A stretch of 64,000 nt of DNA from Burkholderiales bacterium 70-64 (GTDB lineage Bacteria > Pseudomonadota > Gammaproteobacteria > Burkholderiales > Burkholderiaceae_E): contig MKUQ01000060.1 of NCBI GenBank assembly GCA_001898645.1, positions 1 to 64,000 of the forward strand, given 5' to 3'. Positions 43,439 to 56,030 of the stretch are shown piece after piece; position 1 is the first letter of the stretch, and every line of letters begins with the position of its first letter. The position numbers and the translations under genes are program-made. The notes beneath the pieces are model-generated. The model searched no databases. It had not been told where the DNA came from and was given only the letters and a program-made list of their open reading frames with translations.

Positions 43439-44131
43439 TCACGCCGGGCCGCCGTCGCCGCCGCCTTCTCGGTGGGGCCACCAGCGATCGAGCAGCTGCG
43501 CGGCCCGTTCGCGGCCGCCGAGCCCGAAGGCGAGGGCCAGGGCGAACACCACGCCGGCCAGCACCACCAGGAAGCTCTCGCGCACGATCGCCCCGCCGAT
43601 GCCGACCTGGTCGAGGGCGATCAGGACGACGAAGACCAGCACGGCGATGCGCGCCAGGCGGCCCAGCAGCGCGGCATCGAGCATGCCGATGCTGTTGCAG
43701 TAGGCGAGCACCGCGCCGGCCACGAAACGCGCGAAGTAGGCGCCGAAGGCCATGATGAGCAGCGCCACGACGAGCCGCGGCACGAACAGCACCACCTGGC
43801 CCAGCACGTCGGTGATGTAGGTCAGGCCGAGCCCGTTGAAGGCGATGACCAGGGCGGCCAGCACCACCAGCCAGTAGGCCAGCTCGCCGAAGATGCCGAC
43901 CGCCCCCGAGCGCACGCCGCCCTGCCCGAGGAAGGCGTCGATGCCGGCGCGCTCGGTCATCACGTTGAAGTTCACTGCGCGCAGCGCCCGGGTCACCGCG
44001 AAGCGGGCCGCCTTGGCGATCAGCCAGCCGGCGAACAGCACCAGCACCGCCAGCAGCAGGCGCGGCATGAATGCCCCGACCTGGGCCAGGAACGCCCGGA
44101 TCGGCTCGAGCATCATGTCGACATTGTTCAT
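43439..44131 (-). CDS. Conserved TM-helix (mechanosensitive-channel-like) protein
   Basis: A 230-residue membrane protein with four or five hydrophobic helices; the repeated pattern LAVLVLFAGWLIAKAARF and LFVPRLVVALLIMAFGAYFARF matches the TM_helix repeat of mechanosensitive-channel relatives. It lacks the C-terminal MscS domain. The start is taken at the second ATG (44131), which lies 8 bases from AAGGAGG; the first ATG (44137) is only two bases from it. Its position between treS and malQ suggests a link to osmotic physiology, as trehalose is an osmolyte. Confidence 0.78.
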   Translation of the reverse strand: MNNVDMMLEPIRAFLAQVGAFMPRLLLAVLVLFAGWLIAKAARFAVTRALRAVNFNVMTERAGIDAFLGQGGVRSGAVGIFGELAYWLVVLAALVIAFNGLGLTYITDVLGQVVLFVPRLVVALLIMAFGAYFARFVAGAVLAYCNSIGMLDAALLGRLARIAVLVFVVLIALDQVGIGGAIVRESFLVVLAGVVFALALAFGLGGRERAAQLLDRWWPHREGGGDGGPA

Positions 44132-44145
44132 GGCCATGTCCTCCT

Positions 44146-47487
<3,342 letters not shown>

Positions 47488-47499
47488 TCCTGCCTCCGT

Positions 47500-49512
47500 T
47501 CAGAGGAAGTAGTCGAAGTCCTGCTCGCGGCGCAGGCGCCGGCGTACGCGCAGCACGTGGGCCGGCATGCGCGCCGGATCGAGCCGCACGTAGTTGCGCG
47601 CGCCGTGCCACAGGTAGCGCGCGCCCGAGAGCAGGTCGTGCATCTGGTAGGGGAGGTCCTCCGCGATGCCGAGCCGCCGCAGGTCGAGCTCGATCCATCC
47701 TGCGTGGGCGTGCTCCGGATCGAGGTCCACCACCACCACGATGGTGTTGTCGGCCTCTTCGCAGCGCTTGGCGTAGCAGATCAGCTGCTCGTTGTCGGTG
47801 GCGAAGAAGCTCAGCCCGTCGTTGGACTGCAGGGCCGGGTTCTCGCGCCGGATGCGGTTGATCAGCGTCACCAGCGGGGCCAGGCTGTCGGGCCGCTCGA
47901 TCGGCCAATGACGCAGCTGGTACTTCTCGGAGTCGAGGTATTCCTCGCTGCCGGGCTCGCGCGCGACGTGCTCCATCAGCTCGAAGGCCGGCCCGTAGAT
48001 GCCGTAGTTGGCCGACAGGGTGGCCGCCAGCACCAGCCGCGCCGCGAACGCCGCCCGTCCGCCGTACTGCAGCGTCTCGGTGAGGATGTCGGGCGTGTTG
48101 GGCCATGCGTTGGGGCGCAGGTAGTCGCGCCCGGGGCCGTGCGCCAGCTCGGTGAAATAGTCGGTCAGCTCGTGCCGGGTGTTGCGCCACGCGAAGTAGG
48201 TGTAGGACTGCGAGAAGCCCAGCCTGGCCAGCTGGTGCATCACGGCAGGGCGGGTGAACGCCTCGGCCAGGAAGATCACGTCGGGGTGCGCGCGCCCGAC
48301 GCGGTCGATGAGCCACTCCCAGAAACCGAACGGCTTGGTGTGCGGATTGTCGACGCGGAAGATCCGCACGCCCTGCCCGATCCAGAACTCGAACACGCTC
48401 TCCAGCTCGTTCCACAGGGCGCGCCAGTCGGGCGTCTCGAAGTCGAAGGGGTAGATGTCCTCGTACTTCTTGGGCGGGTTCTCGGCGTACTGCACCGTGC
48501 CGTCGGGGCGGCGGCGAAACCACTGCGGGTGGGCCGTCACGTAGGGATGGTCGGGGGCGCACTGCAGCGCGATGTCGAGCGCGATCTCCATGCCCAGCTC
48601 GTGCGCCCGCGCCACCAGACGGCGCAGGTCCTCGAGCGTGCCCAGCTCGGGGTGGACCGCCTTGTGGCCGCCCTCGTGCGACCCGATCGCCCACGGGCTG
48701 CCGACGTCGCCGGGCTGCGCCGGCACGCTGTTGTTGCGCCCCTTGCGCTGCAGCCGCCCGATCGGATGGACGGGCGGCAGGTAGACGACGTCGAAGCCGA
48801 GCCCGGCCACGTAGTCGAGCCGCGCCAGCGCGTCGGCGAGCGTGCCGTGGCGGCCCGCCACCGGCGCGGCCGAGCGCGGAAAGAGCTCGTACCACGAGGA
48901 GAAGCGCGCCCGCGGCCGATCGACCGTCAGCGGCAGCTCGACCGGCCAGACGGCCTCCAGGCGCCGGTCGGGATGGCGCGCCGCGATGGCGGCCGCCGCT
49001 TCGTCCAGGGCGATGGCGCGCAGGGCGGCCGGGTCGACGGCGCCCTCGAGCGCCGCCGCCCATGCGGCGAGACGGTCGCGATCGGCGAGGTCCGCGTCCG
49101 TGCCGGCCTCGCCGGCCCGTGCCGCCGCTTCCCGGATCAGCGCCGCGCCCGTCTGCGCGGCCAGGCGCAGGTCGGCGGCGTCCTGGCGGCGCGCGAACTC
49201 CCTGCGCCAGGTGGCGAAGGCGTCCACCCAGGCTGCCGCGCCGTAGCGGTAGCGCCCGGGCTCGGCGGCGATGATCCGGGCAAGCCAGCGGTCGTCGCCC
49301 GCCGGCGCCATCTCGACCTCCTGCCACTGCGCCGCGTGCTCGGGGCGCCAGCGCAGCATCGCGCGCAGCGCATCGTGGCCGTCGACCAGGCACACCGCCA
49401 CGACCTCGAGCGGCTCGCCGGCCGTGCGCTTGACCGCGTAGCGGCCGCCGTCGATCGCCGGCGCGACCGCCGCGATCACCGCGCGCACGCGGCCGTCGGC
49501 GACCTCAACCAT
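47500..49512 (-). CDS. glgE: Maltose-1-phosphate maltosyltransferase GlgE
   Basis: A 670-residue GH13_3 enzyme that extends alpha-1,4-glucan with maltosyl units from maltose-1-phosphate. An N-terminal domain ([18 protein letters not shown]) precedes the barrel; the nucleophile is Asp388 ([13 protein letters not shown]) and the acid/base Glu417 ([11 protein letters not shown]). [18 protein letters not shown] is a GlgE hallmark. The ATG at 49512 is preferred over 49527 because AAGAGG stands 6 bases upstream. It overlaps the end of glgB by 8 bases and precedes treS by 12. Confidence 0.95.
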   Translation of the reverse strand: MVEVADGRVRAVIAAVAPAIDGGRYAVKRTAGEPLEVVAVCLVDGHDALRAMLRWRPEHAAQWQEVEMAPAGDDRWLARIIAAEPGRYRYGAAAWVDAFATWRREFARRQDAADLRLAAQTGAALIREAAARAGEAGTDADLADRDRLAAWAAALEGAVDPAALRAIALDEAAAAIAARHPDRRLEAVWPVELPLTVDRPRARFSSWYELFPRSAAPVAGRHGTLADALARLDYVAGLGFDVVYLPPVHPIGRLQRKGRNNSVPAQPGDVGSPWAIGSHEGGHKAVHPELGTLEDLRRLVARAHELGMEIALDIALQCAPDHPYVTAHPQWFRRRPDGTVQYAENPPKKYEDIYPFDFETPDWRALWNELESVFEFWIGQGVRIFRVDNPHTKPFGFWEWLIDRVGRAHPDVIFLAEAFTRPAVMHQLARLGFSQSYTYFAWRNTRHELTDYFTELAHGPGRDYLRPNAWPNTPDILTETLQYGGRAAFAARLVLAATLSANYGIYGPAFELMEHVAREPGSEEYLDSEKYQLRHWPIERPDSLAPLVTLINRIRRENPALQSNDGLSFFATDNEQLICYAKRCEEADNTIVVVVDLDPEHAHAGWIELDLRRLGIAEDLPYQMHDLLSGARYLWHGARNYVRLDPARMPAHVLRVRRRLRREQDFDYFL

Positions 49513-51466
49513 GGTCGGCCTCTTCATCGGCAGCCTCGGCCATCGGCGCAGCCTCGATCGTCGGCACGGCCTCGGTCGTCGGCTCGGCCTCGCGCAGGAT
49601 CACCGCGCCCAGCGGCGGCAGCGTGAGCGTCACCGTGTAGGGTTGGCCATGGGAGGGCAGCGGCGCCGCCTCGACCCCCCCGAGGTTGCCCCAGCCGCTG
49701 CCGCCGTAGATCGTGGCGTCGCTGTTGAGCAGCTCCTCCCAGCGGCCCGGCCGGGGAACGCCGAGGGCGTAGTTGGTGCGCGGCACCGGCGTGAAGTTGC
49801 ACGCCACCAGCAGCGGGCGCCCGCCCTCGCGCGGCTGGCGCAGGAACGCGACGACGCTGTGCCGCGCGTCGCTGCAGTCGATCCACTGGAAGCCTTCGGC
49901 GGAGAAGTCCTGCTGGTGCAGCGCAGGCTCGTCGCGATAGGCGCGGTTCAGGTCCGACACCCAGCGCCGCAGCCCGCCGTGCTCGGGCCGGGAGAGCACC
50001 CACCACTCGAGCTCGCCGTCGTGCGCCCATTCGCGGCGCTGGCCGAACTCGCCGCCCATGAAGAGCAGCTTCTTGCCCGGGTGCGTCCACATCCAGGCGT
50101 AGAGCAGGCGCAGGTTGGCGAACTGGCGCCAGGTGTCGCCGGGCATCCTGCCGATCAGCGAGCCCTTGCCGTGCACCACCTCGTCGTGCGACAGCGGCAG
50201 CACGAAGTTCTCGTTGAACGCGTACCACAGCGAGAAGGTGAGCTTGTCCTGGTGGTACTTGCGGTTGACCGGATCCTCGCCCATGTAGTCGAGCGAGTCG
50301 TGCATCCAGCCCATGTTCCACTTCATCCCGAAGCCGAGCCCGCCGAGCGAGGTCGGGCGCGACACCATCGGCCAGGCGGTGGATTCCTCGGCGATGGTCA
50401 TCGCGTCGGGGTGGTCGCGGTACACCGCCTCGTTGAGCCGGCGCAGGAACGCCACCGCCTCGAGGCTCTCGCGCCCGCCGTAGCGGTTGGGGATCCACTC
50501 GCCCTCGCGGCGCGCGTAGTCGAGGTACAGCATGGAGGCCACCGCATCCACGCGCAGTCCGTCGACGTGGTAGCGCGCGAGCCAGAACAGCGCCGACGAC
50601 AGCAGGAAGGCCGCGACCTCGTTGCGGCCGTAGTTGAAGATGCTCGAGCTCCACTCCGGGTGGAAGCCCTGCCGGGGATCGGCATGCTCGTACAGGTGCG
50701 TGCCGTCGAAGCGCGCCAGGCCGTGCGCATCGGTCGGGAAGTGCGAGGGCACCCAGTCCAGGATCACCCCGATGCCGTTGCGGTGCAGGTGGTCCACCAG
50801 GTACATGAAGTCCTGCGGCATGCCGTAGCGCGCCGTAGGCGCGAAGTAGCCGGTGGTCTGGTAGCCCCAAGAGCCGTAGAACGGATGCTCGGTGACCGGC
50901 AGCAGCTCGACGTGCGTGAAGCCGGTCTCCAGCACGTAGGGCACCAGCGCCTCGGCCAGCTCGCGCCAGGACAGGAAGTCACCGCCGCTGCCGCGCCGCC
51001 ACGAGCCCGCGTGGACCTCGTAGATCGAGATCGGCGCATCGAGCGCGTTGCGCGCGCCGCGCCCGGCCATCCATTGCGCGTCGCCCCATTCGTAGTCCAG
51101 CGTCCATACGCGCGAGGCGGTACGCGGCGGCGTCTCGGCGAAGAAGGCACAGGGGTCGGCCTTGTCGAACGCCTCACCGCCGTCGCCCGGAACGATCCGG
51201 TACTTGTAGGCCTGGCCCGCGCGCGCCTGCGCCGCGCGCCCCTCCCAGATGCCCGAGCCGTCGGCACGCGGCGCGAGCGGGTCGGCGTGCGCGCTCCAGC
51301 CGTTCCAGTCGCCGATCACCGATACGGCGCGCGCATTGGGCGCCCACACCGCGAAGCGGGCGCCAGGCTGCGCGCGGTCGACCTGGCAGCCGAGCAGCTC
51401 GTGCAGGCGGCCGTGGGTGCCTTCGCGAAAGAGGTAGATGTCGTGATCGGTGAACACCGGCGTCAT
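49505..51466 (-). CDS. glgB: 1,4-alpha-glucan branching enzyme
   Basis: A 653-residue GH13 branching enzyme that forms alpha-1,6 branches in the glucan made by GlgE. The N-terminal CBM48-like domain ([20 protein letters not shown]) is followed by the barrel, with EVHAGSW, nucleophile Asp307 ([13 protein letters not shown]), Glu360 ([10 protein letters not shown]) and [11 protein letters not shown]. The last 25 residues are Ala/Glu-rich and variable. The ATG at 51466 gives the natural N terminus. It has no clear ribosome binding site. It is the first glycogen gene of the row. Confidence 0.95.
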   Translation of the reverse strand: MTPVFTDHDIYLFREGTHGRLHELLGCQVDRAQPGARFAVWAPNARAVSVIGDWNGWSAHADPLAPRADGSGIWEGRAAQARAGQAYKYRIVPGDGGEAFDKADPCAFFAETPPRTASRVWTLDYEWGDAQWMAGRGARNALDAPISIYEVHAGSWRRGSGGDFLSWRELAEALVPYVLETGFTHVELLPVTEHPFYGSWGYQTTGYFAPTARYGMPQDFMYLVDHLHRNGIGVILDWVPSHFPTDAHGLARFDGTHLYEHADPRQGFHPEWSSSIFNYGRNEVAAFLLSSALFWLARYHVDGLRVDAVASMLYLDYARREGEWIPNRYGGRESLEAVAFLRRLNEAVYRDHPDAMTIAEESTAWPMVSRPTSLGGLGFGMKWNMGWMHDSLDYMGEDPVNRKYHQDKLTFSLWYAFNENFVLPLSHDEVVHGKGSLIGRMPGDTWRQFANLRLLYAWMWTHPGKKLLFMGGEFGQRREWAHDGELEWWVLSRPEHGGLRRWVSDLNRAYRDEPALHQQDFSAEGFQWIDCSDARHSVVAFLRQPREGGRPLLVACNFTPVPRTNYALGVPRPGRWEELLNSDATIYGGSGWGNLGGVEAAPLPSHGQPYTVTLTLPPLGAVILREAEPTTEAVPTIEAAPMAEAADEEADHG

Positions 51467-51501
51467 CGAGGCCGCCGCACGCGCCGGTCGCGCGGCGCGG
51501 C

Positions 51502-51951
51502 CTACCCCAGCAATGCGTTCATCGGCGTGTTGGCGGTGACCAGGTGGTGCCGCGCCTTGTCCTGCAGCGCCTGCGGCAGCGGCACGCTCTGGTTCGTCTC
51601 CAGGCTGGCCTGCACGGCGACGCAGTCGCAGGTGGCGACCATGGCGCCGCTTTCCTCGTCGAACATCTGGTGCAGGAAGCGGAAGTACTTCTGGCCCACC
51701 GCCAGGAAGCCGCTCTTGACCTGCACCAGCTCGCCGCCGCGCAGCTCCCTGAGGAACTGGTAGTTCTGGCGCACGATCGCCACGCGCAGCGCCTGCTGCT
51801 TCATGGTGGCCGGCGTGAGGCCGATCGCGTGCAGCAGCAGCCATGTGGCCTGGTCGAAGCGCGAGACGTACATGCGCGAGTTCATGTAGCTGGAGGAGTC
51901 GTACTCCGATGCCAGAACGGCGCCCTTGAACGTGTAGACCCAGTCGGACAT
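51502..51951 (-). CDS. Acyl-CoA thioesterase (4HBT-like hotdog fold)
   Basis: A 149-residue hotdog-fold protein resembling YbgC/4-hydroxybenzoyl-CoA thioesterase proteins: [24 protein letters not shown] near the N terminus in place of the DxxGHVNNxxY motif, then [31 protein letters not shown]. The catalytic Asp position (YDSSSYMN) is partly altered. The ATG at 51951 has GAGG 7 bases upstream. It lies between flavodoxin and glgB in the same direction; its link to glycogen genes is unclear. The substrate is unknown. Confidence 0.8.
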   Translation of the reverse strand: MSDWVYTFKGAVLASEYDSSSYMNSRMYVSRFDQATWLLLHAIGLTPATMKQQALRVAIVRQNYQFLRELRGGELVQVKSGFLAVGQKYFRFLHQMFDEESGAMVATCDCVAVQASLETNQSVPLPQALQDKARHHLVTANTPMNALLG

Positions 51952-51964
51952 GGTACGGCCTCGC

Positions 51965-52441
51965 TCATGCGGTCCCGCCGAGCGGGACGAGATGTTCCTG
52001 CGCCCAGGCGACGGCCCACCTGGCCGCCACCTCCTCGGGCACGTCGCCGGAGTTGGCATCGTGCCGCAGCAGCTCGCCGGCGCGTCGCGCGCCCAGCTCG
52101 GCCAGCAGCTGGTCGAAGCGCTCCCCGCCCCGGCAGAACGTGTCGCCGTAGGTGCCGTCGCCCAGCGCGATCACGCCGTAGGTGACGCCGTCGAGCTTCG
52201 GGCGCACGGTTTCCAGGCTCTCGACGAGATCCTGGGCGTTGTCGGGCACGTTGCCGAAGCCGTAGGTGGAGGTGCAGATGAGGAACACCCCGCCCCCTTC
52301 GAAGACGTCTGCGCCCAGCCCGTCCATCATGCGCACCTCGGCCTCGTGGCCGGCCGCGCGCAGCGCCTGCTGCGCTTCCTGCGCGACCATCTCGGCGGTG
52401 CCGGTCATCGTTCCGACGAGGAGGGTGATCCGGATCCCCAT
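51965..52441 (-). CDS. Flavodoxin-like protein
   Basis: A 158-residue flavodoxin-fold protein. The FMN phosphate loop is VGTMTGTAEMVAQEA, and the ring-contact segments are CTSTYGFGNVPDNAQ and ALGDGTYGDTFCRGGERFD. It resembles MioC/sulfite-reductase flavodoxin domains. It is divergent from a ferredoxin-NADP reductase gene with 105 bases between them, so the two may form an NADPH-to-flavodoxin electron chain. Confidence 0.92.
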   Translation of the reverse strand: MGIRITLLVGTMTGTAEMVAQEAQQALRAAGHEAEVRMMDGLGADVFEGGGVFLICTSTYGFGNVPDNAQDLVESLETVRPKLDGVTYGVIALGDGTYGDTFCRGGERFDQLLAELGARRAGELLRHDANSGDVPEEVAARWAVAWAQEHLVPLGGTA

Positions 52442-52546
52442 TCCTGCGCTCCTTGCCCCGGCATTGTCATGCGCGCCGGATCGGTCAGGCAATAATGCAC
52501 CATTCTCCGGCACGAGGATCCGGGCCGCGCGTCCGGCCACGCACCC

Positions 52547-53779
52547 ATGAGGCATATTGCGATCATCGGCAGCGGCCCGGCGGGCTGCTACTTGGCCGAT
52601 CACCTGCTGCGGCTCGCGCCCGATGCGCACATCGACGTGCTCGAACGCCTGCCGGTGCCGTTCGGGCTGGTGCGCTACGGCGTGGCGCCCGACCACCAGG
52701 GCACCAAGGCGGTGGTGCGCGTGCTCGATCGCGTGCTCGGGCGCGAGCGCGTCGGCTTCTTCGGCAACCTGGAGATCGGGCGCGACGTGCGCCTCGACGA
52801 GCTGAGGTCGCTCTACGACGCGGTGGTGCTGGCCACTGGCGCGCCGCGCGATCGCCGCCTCGGCATCCCCGGCGAGGACCTGCCCGGCGTGGTGGGTTCG
52901 GGCGCATTCGTCGGCTGGTACAACGGACATCCCGATCACGCGCCGCCGCCGCTGCGCTCGGTGCGCTCGGCGGTGGTCGTCGGCAACGGCAACGTCGCCA
53001 TCGACGTGGCGCGCATCCTCGCCAAGTCGCCCGCCGAGATGGCCGGCTCGGATCTCGCGCCGCAGGTGCTGGAGCTGCTCGCCGCCCAGCCGATCGAGAC
53101 CATCCACGTCGTCGGCCGGCGCGGCCCGGCCGAGGCGAAGTTCACCCAGCACGAGCTGGCCGAGCTGGGCGCGCTCGCTCGCGCCCGCCCGCGGGTGGCC
53201 GACCCTTCGGCCATCGCCGGCGACACGCCGATCGTCGAGGTGCTGCGCGGATTCGCCGCCGACACCCGGGAGGCGCCGGTCACCATCGTCTTCCATTTCG
53301 GGCTCGTGCCGGCGGCCTTTCTCGGCAGCGATGGGCTCGAAGGCGTGCGCTTCGCGCGCGCCGACGGCAGCGCACAGGAGATCGCGGCGCAGCTCGCGGT
53401 GACGTGCATCGGCTACCAGAGCGTCGCCTGCTGCAGCGCCGCCCCCGTCGCCGGCGTGTTCCCCAACCGCGACGGCCGCATCGACGAAGGGCTCTACGTC
53501 ACCGGCTGGGCCAAGCGCGGCCCTTCGGGCACCATCCCCACCAACCGCACCGAGGCGCAGCAGGTGGCGCAGAAGATCGCCGCCGAGGCGCTGGACCACG
53601 GCCGCCCGGGCGGCGAAGGGCTCGCCGCGCTGCTGGCCGCGCGCGGCGTGCGGCGCGTCGATCACGCCTCGTGGCGCAGGATCGACGCGGCCGAGCAGGC
53701 GGGCGCCGCGGGCGATCGCTGCCGGCGCAAGTTCGACACCGTCGCCGCGATGCTGGAAGCGATCGACCTGCCGCGCTGA
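52547..53779 (+). CDS. Ferredoxin-NADP reductase, adrenodoxin-reductase type
   Basis: A 410-residue FAD/NADPH reductase of the FprA/adrenodoxin-reductase family. The FAD motif is [40 protein letters not shown] is a signature of this family. The NADPH site is VVVGNGNVAIDVARIL, followed by VVGRRGPAEAKFT, and the end WAKRGPSGTIPTNR is typical. It passes electrons from NADPH to ferredoxin or flavodoxin, plausibly the divergently encoded flavodoxin. Confidence 0.94.
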   Translation: MRHIAIIGSGPAGCYLADHLLRLAPDAHIDVLERLPVPFGLVRYGVAPDHQGTKAVVRVLDRVLGRERVGFFGNLEIGRDVRLDELRSLYDAVVLATGAPRDRRLGIPGEDLPGVVGSGAFVGWYNGHPDHAPPPLRSVRSAVVVGNGNVAIDVARILAKSPAEMAGSDLAPQVLELLAAQPIETIHVVGRRGPAEAKFTQHELAELGALARARPRVADPSAIAGDTPIVEVLRGFAADTREAPVTIVFHFGLVPAAFLGSDGLEGVRFARADGSAQEIAAQLAVTCIGYQSVACCSAAPVAGVFPNRDGRIDEGLYVTGWAKRGPSGTIPTNRTEAQQVAQKIAAEALDHGRPGGEGLAALLAARGVRRVDHASWRRIDAAEQAGAAGDRCRRKFDTVAAMLEAIDLPR

Positions 53780-53819
53780 AGCGGCCTTTTCCCCGTCACG
53801 GCCTTCCACCTGGTCGGCA

Positions 53820-54812
53820 TCAGTCGATGTCGACCAGCACCTTGCCGACGTTCGACATCGATTCGGTGGCCTCGTGCGCGGCGACGATTTCGTCGAGCGG
53901 GAAGCGTCGGTACACCTGGTGGCGCAGCCGATCGGCCGACAGTGCATCGCCGATCCAGCGCGTCGCCTGCTCATGCGCCTCGAGCGGCATCGCATAGACC
54001 AGCACGAAGCGCACCGTGAGGTCTTTCGCCAGCATGGGCCAGAACGGTACGGCCGGTTCGGGCACCGCATCCGAGGCGTAGGTGGCGATCACGCCGCCCG
54101 GACGCAGCAATTCGATATCGGTGCGCAGGTTCGTCCCGAAGGCCACCTCGATCACGCGGTCCAGCGGCGCGTCGGTACCGCAGACCGCGCGCACCCGCGC
54201 GGCCACGTCCGCTTCGCGGTAGTTGATGATTTCATCGGCGCCTGCCTCGCGCGCACGCACCGCCTGCTCGTCGCGGCTCACGGTGGCGATGACGCGCGCG
54301 GCACCGCCGAGCTTCGCGATCTGCACCGCATAGAAGCCCACCGCCCCGGCGCCGCCCTGCACCAGCACCGTACGACCAGTTACCGGGCCGTCGGCAAACA
54401 CGCAGCGATGCGCGGTCATCGCAGGAACGCCCATGCAGGCGCCGGCTTCGAAGCCGGCGCCGTCGGGCAGCGGCACCGCCTTGTGCGCCGGCACCGTCGT
54501 GTATTGGGCCGCGGTGCCGAATGGCCGGCCCAGATTGGCTTCGTAGACCCAGACCCGCTGACCGATCCGTGTCGTGTCGACGCCGTCGCCGACCGCGTCG
54601 ATGACGCCGGCGCCGTCCTGGTGCGGGATCACGAGCGGGAACGGCATCTGCGCGACGCGCAGTCCGCCGCGGTTCTTGGTGTCCGACGGATTCACCGCCG
54701 AGACATGGATGCGTACGCGCACTTCGCCCGGCGCGGGTACGGGCACGTGCTGCTCGCCGACGCGCAGCACGTTTCGCGCGGCGCCCTTGCGTTCATAGAA
54801 GGCGGCCTTCAT
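53820..54812 (-). CDS. Zinc-free MDR oxidoreductase (NADPH:quinone reductase type)
   Basis: A 330-residue medium-chain dehydrogenase/reductase of the quinone oxidoreductase class. The N-terminal domain has VRIHVSAVNPSDTKNR and IPHQDGAGVIDAVGDGV. The cofactor site is VLVQGGAGAVGFYAVQIAKLGG. The structural and catalytic zinc cysteines of alcohol dehydrogenases are absent. The start at 54812 (MKAAFYERKG) is typical for the family. It converges on the reductase gene to its left and has its own direction, with the LysR gene 73 bases upstream. Confidence 0.9.
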   Translation of the reverse strand: MKAAFYERKGAARNVLRVGEQHVPVPAPGEVRVRIHVSAVNPSDTKNRGGLRVAQMPFPLVIPHQDGAGVIDAVGDGVDTTRIGQRVWVYEANLGRPFGTAAQYTTVPAHKAVPLPDGAGFEAGACMGVPAMTAHRCVFADGPVTGRTVLVQGGAGAVGFYAVQIAKLGGAARVIATVSRDEQAVRAREAGADEIINYREADVAARVRAVCGTDAPLDRVIEVAFGTNLRTDIELLRPGGVIATYASDAVPEPAVPFWPMLAKDLTVRFVLVYAMPLEAHEQATRWIGDALSADRLRHQVYRRFPLDEIVAAHEATESMSNVGKVLVDID

Positions 54813-54885
54813 GGTCGGATGTCCTGGCGGCGTCACGGAGTCGATGATAGCGCCCGATTTCTCGAACGCGCTCTGCTCCGAGCGG

Positions 54886-55830
54886 TCAGTTGTTCCGACG
54901 TCGTGCGCGCACGCCGCGCGCCGGCAGAGACCAGTCGGGAGGCGTGGCGGCCCAGTCCTTGAGGAAGCCGATGAAGCGCTTCACCCGCTGCGGCAGGCTC
55001 TGGCGGCTCGAATAGATGATGAAGATCTCGAGCGGCTGGGCCACGTGGCTGGTCAGCACGGGCACGAGGCGTCCGGCAGCCAGGTCTTCGGAAACCATGT
55101 AGTAGGGGTGCACGGAGATGCCGTGGCCGAGCAGCGCGGCATGGCGCAGCGCTTCCCCGAGGTTCGAGAAGATCGTCCCGCGCACGCGGATCGGTATCTC
55201 GCCGTCGCCGCCGACGAAACGCCAGATGCCGGTGGGAGACTTGATCGAATGCACCAGGCAGTTGTGCCGTTCGAGATCCGCCAGCGTCCTCGGCGTGCCG
55301 TGCCCGGAAAGATACGAGGGTGCGGCGACCAGCACTTGCGGCGCCCGGGTCAAGGGCAGGGCGACGTAGCTGGAATCCTGCAGCGCAGGGGTGATGCGGA
55401 TCGAGAGATCGAGACCCTGCTCGATCAGCTTCAGGTCTCCGTCGTCGAAGATCAGCGAGAACTGGATATCCGGGTGCAGCCCGACGAACCTGGCGATCAG
55501 CGGCACGAGGTGGTGCGCGCCGAACGCCGGGGGGCTGCCGATGCGGATCACCCCGCGCGGGGTGTTCAGGGACTCGCGCAGATCCGATTCCAGGATCTCA
55601 TATCGATCGAGCAGCTGTCGTGCGCCGTTCAGCGCCATCAGGCCGGCCGCGGTCAGGCCGACCTGCTTGGTCGTGCGGTTGAGCAATCGCGCGCCGAGCG
55701 TGTTCTCCAGGAAGGCGATGTGCTTGGTCACGCCGGCGCGCGAGATGCCCAGGTGGCGTGCCGCCCCGGCGAAGCTTCCGCATCGCACGACTTCGCCGAA
55801 TACCTGGAGACAACGCAGCCTGTCCATCAT
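54886..55830 (-). CDS. LysR-family regulator, probable controller of the mutase operon
   Basis: A 314-residue LysR protein. The HTH covers residues about 2-60 (GSFAGAARHLGISRAGVTKHIAFLE), and the effector domain follows (PRGVIRIGSPPAFGAHHL, GLDLSIRITPALQDSS). It starts with two Met codons (55830/55827). A GATAAT -10 lies 7 bases upstream, so the message may be leaderless. It is divergent from the operon beginning at 56031 and likely its regulator, with a repeated motif in the interval. Confidence 0.9.
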   Translation of the reverse strand: MMDRLRCLQVFGEVVRCGSFAGAARHLGISRAGVTKHIAFLENTLGARLLNRTTKQVGLTAAGLMALNGARQLLDRYEILESDLRESLNTPRGVIRIGSPPAFGAHHLVPLIARFVGLHPDIQFSLIFDDGDLKLIEQGLDLSIRITPALQDSSYVALPLTRAPQVLVAAPSYLSGHGTPRTLADLERHNCLVHSIKSPTGIWRFVGGDGEIPIRVRGTIFSNLGEALRHAALLGHGISVHPYYMVSEDLAAGRLVPVLTSHVAQPLEIFIIYSSRQSLPQRVKRFIGFLKDWAATPPDWSLPARGVRARRRNN

Positions 55831-56030
55831 CGGTCCAATTATCGTTCACGGATCGGAAACAGTTGATTCGCGATCGAATTCTAGCGCCGATCGGGTCGTT
55901 TCCATAGACTCCTTGCATGACACAGGAATCCGGCGATATCCGGCGTCTCGCCGGCTTCCTCGATTCGAGGAGATCGTTCACGAATCAGATCCTTCTGTGG
56001 CAGGCACCGGGAGAGAGTCCGTAGTTCGCC
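55831..56030. promoter_or_regulatory. Divergent control region between lysR and the mutase operon
   Basis: A 200-bp interval containing a 14-base motif twice, ATCGTTCACGGATC (55841-55854) and ATCGTTCACGAATC (55973-55986). The first overlaps the edge of the GATAAT -10 of lysR (55843-55838) and the second lies 45 bases before the ATG at 56031. Small hairpins (TCCTCG-ATT-CGAGGA near 55960; CCGGCG-TCT-CGCCGG near 55940) are also present. The repeats are good candidates for LysR binding sites. Confidence 0.6.
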
